Source of the DNA: Adiantum capillus-veneris
Lineage: Eukaryota; Streptophyta; Polypodiopsida; Polypodiales; Pteridaceae
Reading direction: 5' to 3'
Length of the DNA stretch: 64,000 nucleotides
NCBI GenBank assembly: GCA_014529385.2
Contig: CM043946.1
Span: 16,263,077 to 16,327,076, forward strand
Shown here: positions 1-11,149 of the stretch, in pieces
How the letters are laid out: every line of letters begins with the position of its first letter
Numbering within the stretch: the stretch's first letter is position 1
Program-made: the position numbers and the translations under genes
Notes under the pieces: model-generated
Seen by the model: the letters and a program-made list of their open reading frames with translations, nothing else
Told to the model about the DNA's origin: nothing
The model's database searches: none

Positions 1-26
1 ATTTTTCTGTTGTCCTCAGTAATGAA

Positions 27-500
27 ATGATTCTTGAACATCCACCAAGGCCTCTTGAAGATGCCCTTCCCCTCTCCGTTCTGGATGCCCTCGCTTCTAG
101 CGAGAGCAAGGAGTGGCATGCCGCCATATTGGATAAACTCCAAGCCCTCAAAGAAGCTAACACTTGGGAGCTTGTGCTACTTCTTAAGAATCATAACATT
201 GTCTCTTGCAAATGGGTATTAAAGAAGAAATACCACCCCAATGGCTTAGTTGATCGCTACAAGGCACGCCTTGTTGCTTGTGGCTTCACTCAACAACAAG
301 GTGTGGATTACTTCGACACCTATTCGTCAGTACTGGACTACAATATCTACATATGGCAGACCTCTAAAGGCATGGCTATCTTATGCCTCTTTGTGGATGA
401 CATACCTCTTCTTGGCACATCGGATTACATGCTTTTACAAGCAATTGACTCCATCTCTCATGCCTCATCTCCTAATTTTAGTTTGATCCCTACTGGATGA
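27..500 (+). pseudogene. Ty1/copia reverse transcriptase fragment, internally deleted
   Basis: Remnant of the pol polyprotein of a Ty1/copia retrotransposon. The N-terminal RT block is clear: an EWHAAI segment, then ANTWELV, CKWVLKKKY, RYKARLVACGF and GVDYFDTYSSV, the usual order at the start of the copia RT. The frame then jumps straight to LCLFVDDIPLLG, the equivalent of the catalytic YVDD block (here FVDD). Most of the palm between them is therefore missing, and the ORF ends soon after. RNase H is absent. Gag, protease and integrase would lie upstream of the window. A polypurine tract and LTR-like segment follow at 602-925, so this is probably the truncated 3' end of one element. Non-functional; the family assignment is secure. 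Confidence 0.85.
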
Positions 501-601
501 ACTTCTCATTGAGGGGGGATAGCATGTACCTAGGACATAGCTACCTCACAAAGTTTTTTGTTCATCAATCTCAATGCGTTACAATGAGAAGTACACTCTT
601 A

Positions 602-925
602 AGGGGGATGTAAAAGTTATCCAATAAATTATTAAGTGCGGACTTCTTTCCATCTACCTCTATTCCCTAATTCCCAGATGGACTCCTTCCATCTATGTAA
701 GTCTCAACATGTGTCTATTCCACCTACCTATAATTCACATGTGATGGATATTCCTCACTCTCTCAACTTGTATATAAAGCCCATAAGCTGCCCTCATTTG
801 TAAGAGGGTGTTCTTTCTCCATTCAAGTGCAATCTATTGTCATTGCTCTATTTCAATCTTGCACTCTCTTATTTCTTGACATTAGCATATTAATTAATAG
901 TGATATTAATCTCTAAGTTCTCACA
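602..925 (+). repeat. Polypurine tract and probable copia 3' LTR
   Basis: A purine run AAGGGGGA at 601-608 is followed directly by TGTAAAAG at 609, the normal arrangement of a polypurine tract and the TG start of a 3' LTR. A TATATAAAG box lies at 771-779, as expected for an LTR promoter, and a TCACA at 921-925 could be the CA end. A second purine run, GAGGGGGGATAG near 511-522, lies between the RT remnant and this tract. The partner LTR would be outside the window, so the right boundary is inferred. Confidence 0.55.
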
Positions 926-3098
926 CGATCTTGTATGAGAGAGGAGGGATTGGGTCCCAATGTTCTAGAGAGAATTATACTTCCAGTTATTGTGCCCTTC
1001 ACGTGCAACAAGTTGGAGCTACGAATCCTTAGCAAGACCAGCAAGCATGTAGCCACACATACGCAATAGAGGAAAGACCCGAATGCTCAGTTTTTTTATG
1101 CATGCTGTTGTTTTCTTCGGATGCAGAGTGAGGTCTTCTCTCGAGATGGATGCTCGTGCTTGCCAAAGGCTTTGCTACGTTTGGAGAAATTGGCAAATGA
1201 TTGCAATTAATCCATGATGAAAGAGTGATGCAGTGTAGATTAAGTGGTGAAACATGCAAGGATTTTTTACCATGCTATGAACAAAACTTGGATGATGCTG
1301 TTGTTTGATCATGCTCCAACTTTGCCTCCTCTTCTAGGTGCCTTTTGAAATTGGAGAAATGTAAAGCTTTGCCTTTGAGCGTGTAGTACATTAACTAGAC
1401 CATATGCTGCCATATGGCAATGGTAGAAGTTCGACCTGGGTCCATTGTAGCCCACCCTCTTTGAGCAGCGTGTCCATGGCTTTAGGACGATATTAATGGC
1501 ATGAGAGTAGCAGAGGAAAAGATCATGGTCATGCGAGCATGGTTATTTGTAATAGATAAATATGGGAAACTAATATGCCCTCCATTAAAGAAGCATCAAT
1601 GCAGGGAATCAACATGGTCACACGCAGGCTACTAATCAGGTCTTATTGCCACATGGATGGAGGACAACTGCAACCTGCATAACCGCATAGGGAGTTGACA
1701 GAGGAAGAATTTGTGTGATGCGTGGTGGCTCCCTGGCTTTCTTCAGTTTCTTGTGTAGAATTCGGGCCCACTCGTAGGGAGACACGTTGCTGCCGCCATC
1801 ACTTGATTCACCTTGCACGTAAAATCCTCATCCACATCAATGCTTCTTTTCTCAATAACTTGTGCAAGGATGCCGAAATCAGTCTGCTCAGGTCTATGGA
1901 CCTCAAGTGTTTTTGTAATTTTGTTCTCTCTCTAATTTAAATTATCTCGCTCCTTGTTATGGTAAAATAAAAGATGTCGAAATCGCCTTAGGGTGCGTCC
2001 GCACGGGTACGGTTTAATCCTCATCTGTTGACGCAAGCCAACTATGACTTCCTTGTTTAACTCTGTCGAAATTGGCAAAGTTGGAAATCGTGTGCTCTAC
2101 TGTAGCGATTGAATTGCTTGCACACAAAACGGCTCCCTTTCTTATTAGGTAAATACCAAAATTGCTTATGCACAGTAGGGGTAGCACCCTCACTTGTGCA
2201 AATTTGCTCTTAGTTACAAAACACAATGCATTGTAGAATTATGCCCCCTTAGTTATTTACGCATGACCATGTAGGAGGCTTAGTTTTCGGCCTAGATAAC
2301 TGATAACCAAGCCTCCTGTGCCCACAGCCCTAAGAGAAGTTGTTGGTATTTTTGTTGATTGCAACCGAGAGTGATCGAGAAGGTGGGCCCAAGTTGATAC
2401 TCTCAACTATGACCTGAAGTGGATAGTGGATAGGTGATCAATAAGAGGCAATAAGAGAAATTTGTTGCACTCGTGGCTCGGTGCAAAGTGTCATAGACAA
2501 GCTCCCTTCTTGCAAGTTTGCAACGATGTTCCCTTCTTTTTTTTTCCCCCTAAGAACCTTTAATAGTGAAAGAAAAGCATAAGTCTCCCTTTAACATTGG
2601 AGGAGAGCCAAGTTTGTGGGAAGGACAAATTAAGTAGCCAGTTTAGGGACGGTCTACAACAAGCCTTTTACTTTTAATATTCTTGCGGGAGATTTTGCAA
2701 ATCGAATCATTTTGAATATTGAAAAATTGCATCAGAATCCTCATGAAAAGATGAACCCGATGATACCAAGATTTATATTTTTTAGATTTTTTTTCAATGC
2801 TCCACTTGAGAAACTTCAATTTTGACCTTTTTTGATGCATTAGAAACGCTCAAGTGGGGATCTTAATAAGTAAGAGGAACATGTCCGTGGGTCGAAAACA
2901 GAGTTTTTGCATGAGGAGCGATTTTGAAGATGGGATTAAAAAAAAAGATGTTGCAGGGAAAAAACAGCAAACATGTTTTTGTAGAGAAGAGAGTGGATGA
3001 TAACGGGGAGGGAAGTCCGGTTCCCTCCTCCTTCCACGCGTCAGAACCTCCTTCAAGCGGTGGGTGTGGCTTGCAGCTCCGGGAGCAGAGTGACACAA

Positions 3099-3101
<3 letters not shown>
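926..3101. other. No gene recognised
   Basis: AT-moderate anonymous sequence. All reading frames are short and none shows a recognisable domain. I see no LTR ends, tandem repeats or RNA gene here. It probably consists of decayed repeat DNA. Confidence 0.5.

Positions 3102-3185
<84 letters not shown>
3102..3185 (+). repeat. (GA)n microsatellite
   Basis: About 84 bp of nearly perfect GA dinucleotides. Overlapping frames that encode Arg-Glu or Ser-Leu repeats are artefacts of this tract. It lies about 40 bp before the foldback element at 3226. Confidence 0.97.
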
Positions 3186-3188
<3 letters not shown>

Positions 3189-3225
3189 GTAGCAAAAAAG
3201 AAACTTCAACCATGTCTACCCTCAG

Positions 3226-3603
3226 GACTAAGTAACACGGGGTCTTAAATGAAGACCCCATCATGGGATCCACGGCGAGTAGCTACACACACAAAAGAAG
3301 AGGTAAACGCGGCCGTCCGATTTTAAACGGGCGTGTCCGAGTTTACATTTTCTGTCCTAGTTTACTTTTCCCCATAGAAGTTTAGGTTATATAGTTTATT
3401 TCTCGCATTGTTAGACACCGAAATGCACGCGCATGTGTGGTTAGCTCACCATGCTGCCGTGGCCAAGGTGGTGGGTTCGACTCGCCGGGCGGGTGTTGAC
3501 TTGCGTTTTTTGTTGGACGTCCATCTCCCTCGAGATTCACGCGTGCCATGCCCGCCTTGATCCCATGACGGGGTCTTCATTAAAGACCCCGTGTTCTTTA
3601 GTC
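3226..3603. mobile_element. Foldback / MITE-like element with Pol III-like boxes inside
   Basis: The ends are imperfect inverted repeats of about 45-50 bp. The left arm reads GACTAAGTAACACGGGGTCT and the reverse complement of the right arm reads GACTAAAGAACACGGGGTCT. Both continue through TGAAGACCCC and CATGGGATC. The whole unit is about 378 bp. Inside it, TGGTTAGCTCA (from 3438) resembles a Pol III A box and GGTTCGACTCG (from 3474) resembles a B box; the spacing is about 36 bp, against about 44 in a normal tRNA gene. It could be a MITE that captured a tRNA-like or SINE head, or a foldback element. No clear target duplication was seen and there is no coding capacity. Confidence 0.7.
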
Positions 3604-4289
3604 ATGTGGCACGTCTACAATGGGTGGAGGTTCCAATACAAAATGCTCATCATGTGTAGGACTAATGATTGGCACACATGCTTGGTTGAGTGGAGTGTTA
3701 AGCATCAGGCGACACAAATCTGATAGGCAATTATAGGGATTTTAAAGGGGTCAAACAAACTATGGTTGGGTATTGACGTGCTGCTTTGCTAAATATGCAG
3801 CGTTTTATAATGAAAGACGCCACTGGCTTATGAGTGAGCCAAAAAATTTATCAGAGATCAACATCAAAACAGATTCGCACATCCCTTCAAGAACTAGTCT
3901 TGCTTGATGGGCCTTGCTATACAAAATTTATAGAATACACTAGGACATATGCAAATTGACATTTAGTATCTAGCACTGAAGGAAACAAGAGCATGATTAA
4001 TTTGGCAAGGGCGGCACTGTGTGAAAGGGATATACATTTGAAATAATGTTTATGGGAGGAGACAATTAAGTGCATCAATTATTCAAGATTATAGGGATAA
4101 TTACAGTTGAGATTATATCCAAAGGGAGGTTGTCTACTGATGATCTTTTTTTTCTAGTATACGTGCTACATGTAAATTCTTGCAAACGGAAAGTATTTTG
4201 AAAAGAAAATTTTCATCGAATGGTTGGTAGCATAGAAGGTGGATGTTGACTATGTTTTTGCTTTCTTCTTTTGTAGTTATTTGTGTTTT
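3604..4289. other. No gene recognised
   Basis: Anonymous sequence downstream (in the minus-strand sense) of the helicase remnant. The end of that pseudogene could extend into it beyond recognition. A short tandem duplication, CTTTCTTCTTTTGTAGTTA, occurs twice near 4260-4310. Confidence 0.45.
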
Positions 4290-4885
4290 GCCTTTCTTCT
4301 TTTGTAGTTAATATGAGTACAATGAATGAGGACAACGATACATGTAACCTCACCTTCTTTGTTTTTTTGTGCTATGGCATCGACAAAACATGTTGCACCG
4401 TTTGCAACATGTTTAATATCAGTTTGATTGTACAACTTATTCAAGGCCAGGTTTTTATAGTATTGGAAGCCTCATCTGTGAGTACAAATTATCAGAGTAG
4501 AGTTGTTGATGTAGTCATGCATATGTGCTTCATCTATAATACATGTACCCAAGGTACAATTAATCTCATCTACAACTGGTTTTCTTTCATGAATAATGGT
4601 CAAGAACTGAAGCAATTCAGGGTCCTATAGAAAGTTGCATGTAGAAAGTGGACCGAGCTTGTGATATAGCATGTGTTACAAAGCTCCTGTGCGTGACTAC
4701 AAACTGGGGGTAGTTGGGCAAGATCACCGAGAAAGAGAACACATTTGTTGTTGAAGTGATTTGTCAATGTATTCCTTGTTACGTTAACATTTTGTCCTAC
4801 GATAAGGTAAAATGTCGTTTGGATTAACATGGATAGCTCGTCTATAATTATAACATATGTCCCTTTTCTATCGAAATATCACTCA
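4290..4885 (-). pseudogene. PIF1-type DNA helicase remnant
   Basis: Fragment of a superfamily 1B (PIF1/RRM3-like) 5'-3' DNA helicase, read on the minus strand. The Walker B box is visible as VIIIDELSM (near 4825-4850), followed by the motif III block LFLGDLAQLPPV (near 4715-4750). After a frameshift near 4620 the homology continues: LQFLTIIHERKP, VVDEINCTLG, then STLIICTHR, matching the family's 'T-I-L-C-T-H/N-R' block, and after one stop codon YYKNLALNKLYN. The Walker A region was not found upstream and the C-terminal motifs are lost. Such helicases occur as host genes and as the helicase half of Helitrons. No Rep domain or Helitron ends were seen, so the origin is open. At least one frameshift and two stops make it non-functional. 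Confidence 0.72.
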
Positions 4886-6777
4886 TTGGTGTCATGAATA
4901 GAGAGGGGTTACTGGTGATTCATGGTTGGTATCTTGAACTGGTAATGTATTTTAGATACAATACTGCTAAGTCTTGTTGTTCCCGCTTCGATGGCAAAGC
5001 GTCCAACAATAATACAAAAGTGAGGACAGTAGGAGTGTCTATTTCATTTGTGTGTTGACCTAGTTTATCGCTATATATGTTAGGTATTCCGCCGTGCAGG
5101 ACGGACATATTTCTCGATTGTGAGCAAAGATGTCAGATTGCATGCTCCAATCTTTATACAATGCAGTAATTTTAAACCATGATCTAGCATATGGACGGTA
5201 AGCGAGTTTCAAGTTGGTTACGTCAGTTTGCTCCCTAGCTTATTGATACTTGGACTGTAATCTTCTAGGTCTTGAGAACTTCATACTAACACCTAGTACG
5301 AGAGAAACGAGGACATATATAGTATGATATTAATTATTTCAACACCTAGTATGGTATCGATTATTTAGATCTAAAGTAAAGATGCACAAGGTGAATTCAC
5401 TATTGTGATACACTACATGCATTCACTATTGTAATACATCACATGCATTGGCTAGCAACCGCATGTAAAGAGTTGCGTGTGTAACTAGCATGTGCAGAGA
5501 TCGACATCAAGTGTATAGTCTTGAAAACGAGATCCAAATAAACTGAAGAAAAGGAAGTAATGCAAAAAATTCTAAAACAAGCAAATAGATAAAGCATAAA
5601 TGTCTTGCAACAATAAATGAGGTGCTTTACTGACCTGCAATGTTGTACTACTGCTTTTCGATTGTCCAATCTACAGACCGATTTTTGACTCGAGCTACAA
5701 AAAAGCAATGTGAATAGTTAAACATATCGTCTTGCAATGAAATGTCATAGATTGAAAGTGCAAAGTATACAGTGCACGTCATACAGAGGTGCCATACAAA
5801 AGTATGGTGGAGAGTTGGCACTGTGGTCTCTCCAAAAAATTATAAGAAACGGAAGCCGTGCCCTGCCCCGTAGCATTTATGTGTTGCGCTTAGCAAACGC
5901 ATGCGCGTGGAAAATTGGATGCAGATAACGAACCTTGCAGTGTTGTCGAGCTAAAGTCGTGCTTGCTATATGGGGTTTCTACCTCAACCACTTGTTGCAC
6001 AAAAGACCTTTGAGAAGATGTGAATAGATTATCACTGCCCCAAGGAAAAATTCAATCATGCTCTTCGCTTGCGCTTCATCATTCTGGTTCTGGCTTGCGA
6101 CTGCTTACTTGTTTATTTTATAGCAGCACAAATAAAAAGCAGTGCGGATTGCAGTGTGGTGAAAAAAGTCTGCTGTTTTAGTTCTTTTTTTTTTAATGAT
6201 TGTATGGTTACGATTGAGAAAGTAATAATTGAGGATCTAGGGTCTGGATTGAGCCAAGTGGCTCAATTCCTTGGCCTTGTTTGGAAAAAAGAGCTTTGGC
6301 TCACCAAGTAAAAAGCAATGTAAAAACATCAATGAAGTTTATAAAAAACACAAGCACGACGTGTCCTATCCAAGGTTTTGCAAACAAAGAAAAAATAGAG
6401 ATAGCTATAAACCAACATATATTGCACTATTTTCTAGAAAGTATAAATAATTCATGAATCCATAAATTGAACCGAAGTATTGAATTGTTCCTTGTAGCGT
6501 AGTCATAGCACACTAGTTTCTAGTTTGCATATAGTTACAAACCAAGAGTTCATGTGAGCAGACCCCAAAAAAAAAAAAAATCCAAAAGAAAAATTATATT
6601 TCCATAAGGGAATGAATTTTAAGAACATTGGGAAAGTGCTCCCTTGTGTGTGTGCAAACAGGGAGAGTGCCCAAAAAGGGAATGTAGGAAACGGGTTTTT
6701 CCATTTGGAATTGGCATTCGTCATTCTAAGCCCCAAGCCCTATGTTCCCTATGCTTCTGCTTCCAGGGATTTCATTG
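4886..6777. other. No gene recognised
   Basis: AT-rich anonymous sequence with short frames only and poly-A/T patches near 6185 and 6570. No domain, LTR or RNA gene could be supported. Confidence 0.45.
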
Positions 6778-6976
6778 ACGTGATCACGATCGTGTAATCA
6801 AGTTAATAATGTAAGTAATTACACATTAAAAAGACGTGATCACGTTGATTTTTAACGTGATCTTGATGGTGAGTTGCAAAAACCAACAGAGCCGGTAGGT
6901 CTGTCGGGCTTTTTCATTTTCCCGTCGGGCCCGTCAAGAAAATGAAAAAGCCCGATGGGCCTAAACTGTATATAGT
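6778..6976. repeat. Hairpin repeat, copy 1 (foldback family)
   Basis: Contains a near-perfect stem: the arm GTCGGGCTTTTTCATTTTC at 6903-6921 pairs with its complement at 6938-6956 (18 of 19 positions). It is preceded by three copies of a CGTGATCACG-like palindrome between 6779 and 6865. A related unit in the opposite orientation occurs at 13660-13870, with the same CGGGCTTT stem, nearby AGCCGG and GTGATC motifs and a TATATA-containing flank. This is a dispersed repeat, perhaps a MITE. Exact ends are not defined. Confidence 0.6.
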
Positions 6977-7637
6977 TAACCTCTTTTTACTTTGGTATTT
7001 TAACTAGGCAAATCCCTTGGGAGTGTATTCGAGCGTCGGGTACAATTATGTCCTTCTGAATTGACCTAAGTTTACAGAGTCACTGGTCCTTTTTGGGCCG
7101 AACTGATTCTTAATACAGTAACCACTTCTAAAAATAAATTAATCCTTCACCAAAAATAAAGGTATAAAACTAAAAAATTTGGAACTTTGGAGAGTCGTGC
7201 TCATTGTGACGAAGCCATTGGTCTATAAAAGGGTTGAAGTTGATTTTAGAAGATGAACATATTTAAATAACGAGTTGATGGTTAAGGGTCGCATGCCTTG
7301 TACTAGTGTATTGGGTATATAAAGATCCTTGAAGTCTTGCATTTTTCACCATCATAGATTTGAATTGATATACATTGTCACTACACAATACGAGAGCTAT
7401 AATTTTTCATTGGGTGAAATTAGCTTTTATATATTGAACTGGATGCATAAGGGGGCTACAATCCTTGATTGGGTACAAGTAGTCCTTAATTGTATAATTG
7501 TATTGAAGATTTCATTGCCTTGTTTTTATGCATTGGTTTATATAGGGAGTGCATTATGTATTATGAAAGATTGTTAGTGCATGAGATGGCCAATCATCGA
7601 TATTTTTGCTTTCGTGTCTGTTTTGCAAATAATTATT
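6977..7637. other. No gene recognised; left flank of copia element
   Basis: AT-rich sequence with no recognisable coding potential. It ends at the insertion site of the copia element, where the five bases TTATT (7633-7637) nearly match TTATC after the other end (12537-12541). Confidence 0.5.
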
Positions 7638-7864
7638 TGTTGGAATTAGGGTTGCAGAGAAATGCACATAGCTTGGAGAAGATGAAGGAAGCTCAAGGCA
7701 CACAACAGAGAGTGTATTACTTAGTGTGCAATGGAAACATTGATAGCCCTAGAGTGATGGGCATATATACAATGCTCCGGGGAAAAAACCTCCTAAAGAG
7801 GGAAAAAATGCCTCGACGGTCCTAGTGTCTTCACACACATCACTACCACATGTATATGGTAACA
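7638..7864 (-). repeat. Copia-1 3' LTR
   Basis: On the plus strand it starts TGTTGGAATTAGG and ends GGTAACA. It matches the LTR at 12309-12536 over its full length at about 93 percent. In element orientation it follows the polypurine tract. Confidence 0.93.
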
Positions 7865-7879
7865 AACCCCCCCCCTGGA
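7865..7879 (-). promoter_or_regulatory. Copia-1 polypurine tract
   Basis: On the minus strand a run of nine or more G residues precedes TT and the TG start of the 3' LTR. This is the primer site for plus-strand DNA synthesis. Confidence 0.8.
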
Positions 7880-7941
7880 GTGATGCGGTGAACGATAGCT
7901 GGCACATGGGTAAAGGGAAGTGCCATGCCGTGAGGACATGA

Positions 7942-8256
7942 TCAGTCCACAAAGGGGAGTAAGCCCAAAGCTTTGCGGAAATCCTCAAGCTTCTCACGAG
8001 ACAATGCCTTTGTGAAAAGATCTGCAAGGTTGTCCTGTGTTGGCACATAAGCCAAGCCAATCTCTCCTGCTGAGAGCCTCTCCCTGACATAGTGGTAATG
8101 CACCTCAATGTGCTTTGTGCGAGCATGAAAAACTGGGTTCCTCGCAATTGCCAATGCGCTCTGACTATCAGTGTAGATAGTGTTGGTAGTGTCCTGTCCA
8201 ACACCCAAATCAGCCATAAGGCATCTGAGCCATACACACTCAACCGTAGCTGTCAA
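7942..8256 (-). pseudogene. Copia-1 RNase H domain, 5' part deleted
   Basis: C-terminal half of the copia RNase H, which degrades the RNA of the RNA/DNA hybrid. Visible blocks are ECVWLRCLMADLG, YTDSQSALAIARNPVFHART, KHIEVHYHYVRE and PTQDNLADLFTKAL, all in the usual order. The preceding 60-70 residues of the family are missing: the RT connection domain ends at GTLHLGLF near 8253 and the sequence resumes at the EAEY-ECVWLR region in another reading frame. The deletion removes the first catalytic aspartate, so this domain cannot be active. Confidence 0.85.
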
Positions 8257-9431
8257 AACAAGCCAAGATGTAAAGTGCCACTAAGGTAGCGAAAAATCCT
8301 CTTGACAGCCTGCCAATGCTTAGACCCTGGGCTATGCATAAATCTGCTGACCTGTGAGACTGCAAACTGAATATCTGGCCTTGTGTTGCATACATAAATG
8401 AGGGAGCCAACAACAATTTGGTAAAGAGTGACATCAGCAGGATCGCCAGCATCATGTAGACTCAACTTCAAACCTGTTTCCATGGGAGTGGCAATAGGTT
8501 TGCAATCCTCAAGTCCAAACTTACATAGCAATGTCTCTATGTAACTTTTTTGACACAAGGCAATACCACCATCACACTGCTTAAACTGTATACCCAAGTA
8601 ATGATGCAACAGCCCCAAATCTTTCATCTTGAAAGTAGCATTCAAATCAGCCTTAAATTCAACAATATGTCTCTCATTTGGTCCAGTGATCATCAAATAA
8701 TCGACATAAAGAACCACAATGAGATGCACATCACCCTCACGCTTTACATACAATGTGCTTTCAGTTGGACTGTTACGAAAGCCTCATTTGACCAAATGAG
8801 TGTCAACTTTCTCATACCATGCACGAGGAGATTGCTTCAACCCATACAAAGCCTTCTTACATCAACACACTTTGTCCTCTTGTCCTTTTATGACAAAACC
8901 GCGAGGCTGCGTTACATAAACTTCCTTAAATATGTCACCATTCAAGAAAGCAGTAACAATGTTTGATTGATGTACATCCCAACCAAAATGAGCTGCCAAT
9001 GCACATAGAAAACGCACAGTAGTGATACGATAAGTGGGAGCAAAAGTCTCTTCATAATCTATGCCTTTTTGCAGGGCATAACCCTTTGCAACAAGTCGAG
9101 CCTTATGGCGATCGATCTCACCATCCGGCTTGCGTTTCAACTTGTAAACCCACTTCGTACCAATGGCCTTTTTGCCAGGAGGCAAATCACATAAAGTCCA
9201 TGTGTCATTTTCTATAAGTGCATCATATTCTGATTGCATGGCAGCCATCCAATTTTTTGAATTTTGTGCTTCATCAAAAGACAGAGGCTCCTCAACATCA
9301 TGTAAGCTAGACACAACCAAAGCATAACAATGTGATGCATAAGATGCATGGCGAGAGCCTGAACGAGTACGACTAGACAAAGGTGCATCCAATTTACTGT
9401 CCCGCAAAGTGTGCATCAGCCATTTTGGCAT
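8253..9431 (-). pseudogene. Copia-1 reverse transcriptase
   Basis: Copia RT in two frame segments. At 9431-8862: NSKNWMAAMQSEYDAL, ENDTWTL, GTKWVYKLKRKPDG, RHKARLVAKGY, GIDYEETFAP and VTAFLNGD; the usual 'DVKTAFL' aspartate block reads HQSNIVTAFLNG. A stop and a frame change follow near 8860 and 8754, with CKKALYGLKQSPRAWY still readable between them. The segment 8753-8253 carries LYVDYLMITG, where the catalytic YVDD has become YVDY, then MKDLGLLHHYLGI, the TPME and QVSRFMHSP connection blocks and AVKRIFRYLSGT. Loss of the second catalytic aspartate plus the stops make it inactive. Confidence 0.92.
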
Positions 9432-9607
9432 ATCTCTAGCCTGCTCATTTTCAGCCCTTTCCTCATCAAGTACATCATGTACATCTGTATCGGTAATAGG
9501 CTGATCTGTAACAGTTTCAGAACACCCATAGGCTGTACATTTGCCTTATTGGAAATCACATTCGTGTTTCCACCACTGAAAAGAGGCAACAAAGTGTCAT
9601 AAATGTC

Positions 9608-9990
9608 CTATGAGCTTACATTACTGTCTCTAGTACATGACAACAAGGGCTGAACAGAATCTTCCACAAACACTACATCCCGTGAAACCAGAATACGTTT
9701 TGTTTGCGGATGATACAACCTGTAACCTTTGCTTTCAACACTATAACCAATAAAAATACATTTGACAACCTTATCATCCAATTTTCTGCGCTGCACTTGT
9801 GGCACCAAAGCATATGCCAAACAACCAAAAACACGCATGTGCTCAATAGAAGGCTTTCTATCATGTCATGCTTCATATGGAGTAATAGACTACAAAGCTT
9901 TCGTAGGACACCTGTTTAGTACATAAGTGGCACGCATGATGGCCTCAAGCCAAAAAGAATGCGGCAAAGCTTAACTTTTGACCATACTCA
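9608..9990 (-). pseudogene. Copia-1 integrase C-terminal region
   Basis: After a frame break the integrase tail continues as RVFGCLAYALVP, KVVKCIFIGYS and YRLYHPQTKRILVSRDVVF, the standard copia integrase C-terminal blocks that bind DNA. The join to the catalytic core around 9840-10030 has at least two frame changes. It is followed downstream (lower coordinates) by the RT. Confidence 0.85.
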
Positions 9991-10028
9991 GCAACACCAT
10001 TTTGCTGAGGTGTATAAGGCACTATACA

Positions 10029-11141
10029 TTAGTGTTTTATCCCACGACTATCCAGAAATGCATTAAATTCATGAGACATATACTCCCCCCCTCGATCGGA
10101 ACGGAGGGTGCCCATAGTACATTTCGAGACATTTTCAGCCATAGCCAGAAATTGTTTGAAGCACATAAAAACTTCAGACTTCACTTTAAACGGAAATACC
10201 CATGTATGCCTGGAGTAATCATCAATGAAAGTCACGAAGTAAAGGTAATTGCCCAAGGGCGGAGTTTGCATGGGCCCACAAACATCACTATGCACAAGCT
10301 GCAACCTGCATGTGGCCCGAACTGAACCATCCTTTGGAAACTTAGAACGTTGCATCTTACCCAAAATACAGCCTTCACAAACATGTTTGACAACTGCTTC
10401 AAGAGGCGGCAAAGAAGCAACCATATCAGATTTTTGCAAACGCAGCAAACTGACAAAATTCAGATGACCAAAACGTGCATGCCAAAGTTTTGCATCTGAA
10501 ATAGCCCTTGAATCTGCAACAGCATTTGCAAGATTTTGTCCACACTTGTCATACAAAGTGAGATTATACAGCCCACGACACAAAAGGCCAGATGCAACAA
10601 TTTTATCACCAAAACTGAGATCATGAATTGTACGTCTGTCATCCACAAATTTGACTACAAGTCCAAGTCTAGCAAGTGCGGATATAGACAAGAGATTCTT
10701 CTTGATCCCAGGTACATAAAGTGCATCAACAAGTGTGAAGGAACTGCCATTTGCAGCAGTAAGCACAATCTTTCCAACTCCTTGAACCGGATAAGAGGCA
10801 TTGTTGGCACAAGTGACTGAATTCCCATGAGGGACAGACTCGAGAGAGGTAAACAATTCACGATGTGAGGTAATGTGCTTTGTAGCATCACTGTCGAAAT
10901 ACCACACATGTGAATCTGCAGCAACTGATAAGCATGCATCATGAACAACAGGATTGTAAGTGCACTCTGCACTAAAAGCCCATTCTGCATCAACATCAGC
11001 AACACGGTCTCCTTTCACAGAAGACTCAACAATGGCTGCATTTGTAGTGGAACCAACCTCTTTCTTCTTAGCCTCTTTGGCCTTCAACTTAGGACACAAC
11101 TTGATCAAGTGATCATTAGCTTTGCAATAATGGCAACGCAT
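10029..11141 (-). pseudogene. Copia-1 zinc knuckle, protease and integrase core
   Basis: A 370-codon open stretch. It begins with a nucleocapsid zinc knuckle, CHYCKANDHLIKLCP (C-x2-C-x4-H-x4-C). The aspartic protease reads WYFDSDATKHIT; the family's D-S-G-A active site is D-S-D-A here, so the key glycine is lost. Next come the pre-integrase block LWHARFGHLNF and the zinc-binding CEGCILGKMQR. The catalytic core follows, with LVHSDVCGPM and FIDDYSRHTWVF and then TLRSDRGGEYMSHEF. It ends where integrase motif E would follow (RGIKH then stop). The host element would use these to mature Gag-Pol and insert cDNA. The frame is the best preserved in the element. Confidence 0.92.
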
Positions 11142-11149
11142 CTTCTTTT

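Noticed and set aside
2850-3273. Overlapping ORFs rich in Ser-Leu or Arg-Glu on both strands
   Set aside because: They are translations of the (GA)n tract at 3102-3185 and have no codon-level support outside it. The same holds for frames at 13257, 25245-25913, 29928-30437, 32887-33228, 41214-41553 and 53707-54177.
3430-3500. A tRNA gene
   Set aside because: Only A-box-like and B-box-like strings are present. The spacing is short and no acceptor stem or anticodon arm can be drawn, so it was reported only as a SINE/tRNA-like segment.
4290-4885. Complete Helitron
   Set aside because: No Rep domain, TC start, CTRR end or terminal hairpin could be found around the helicase relic.
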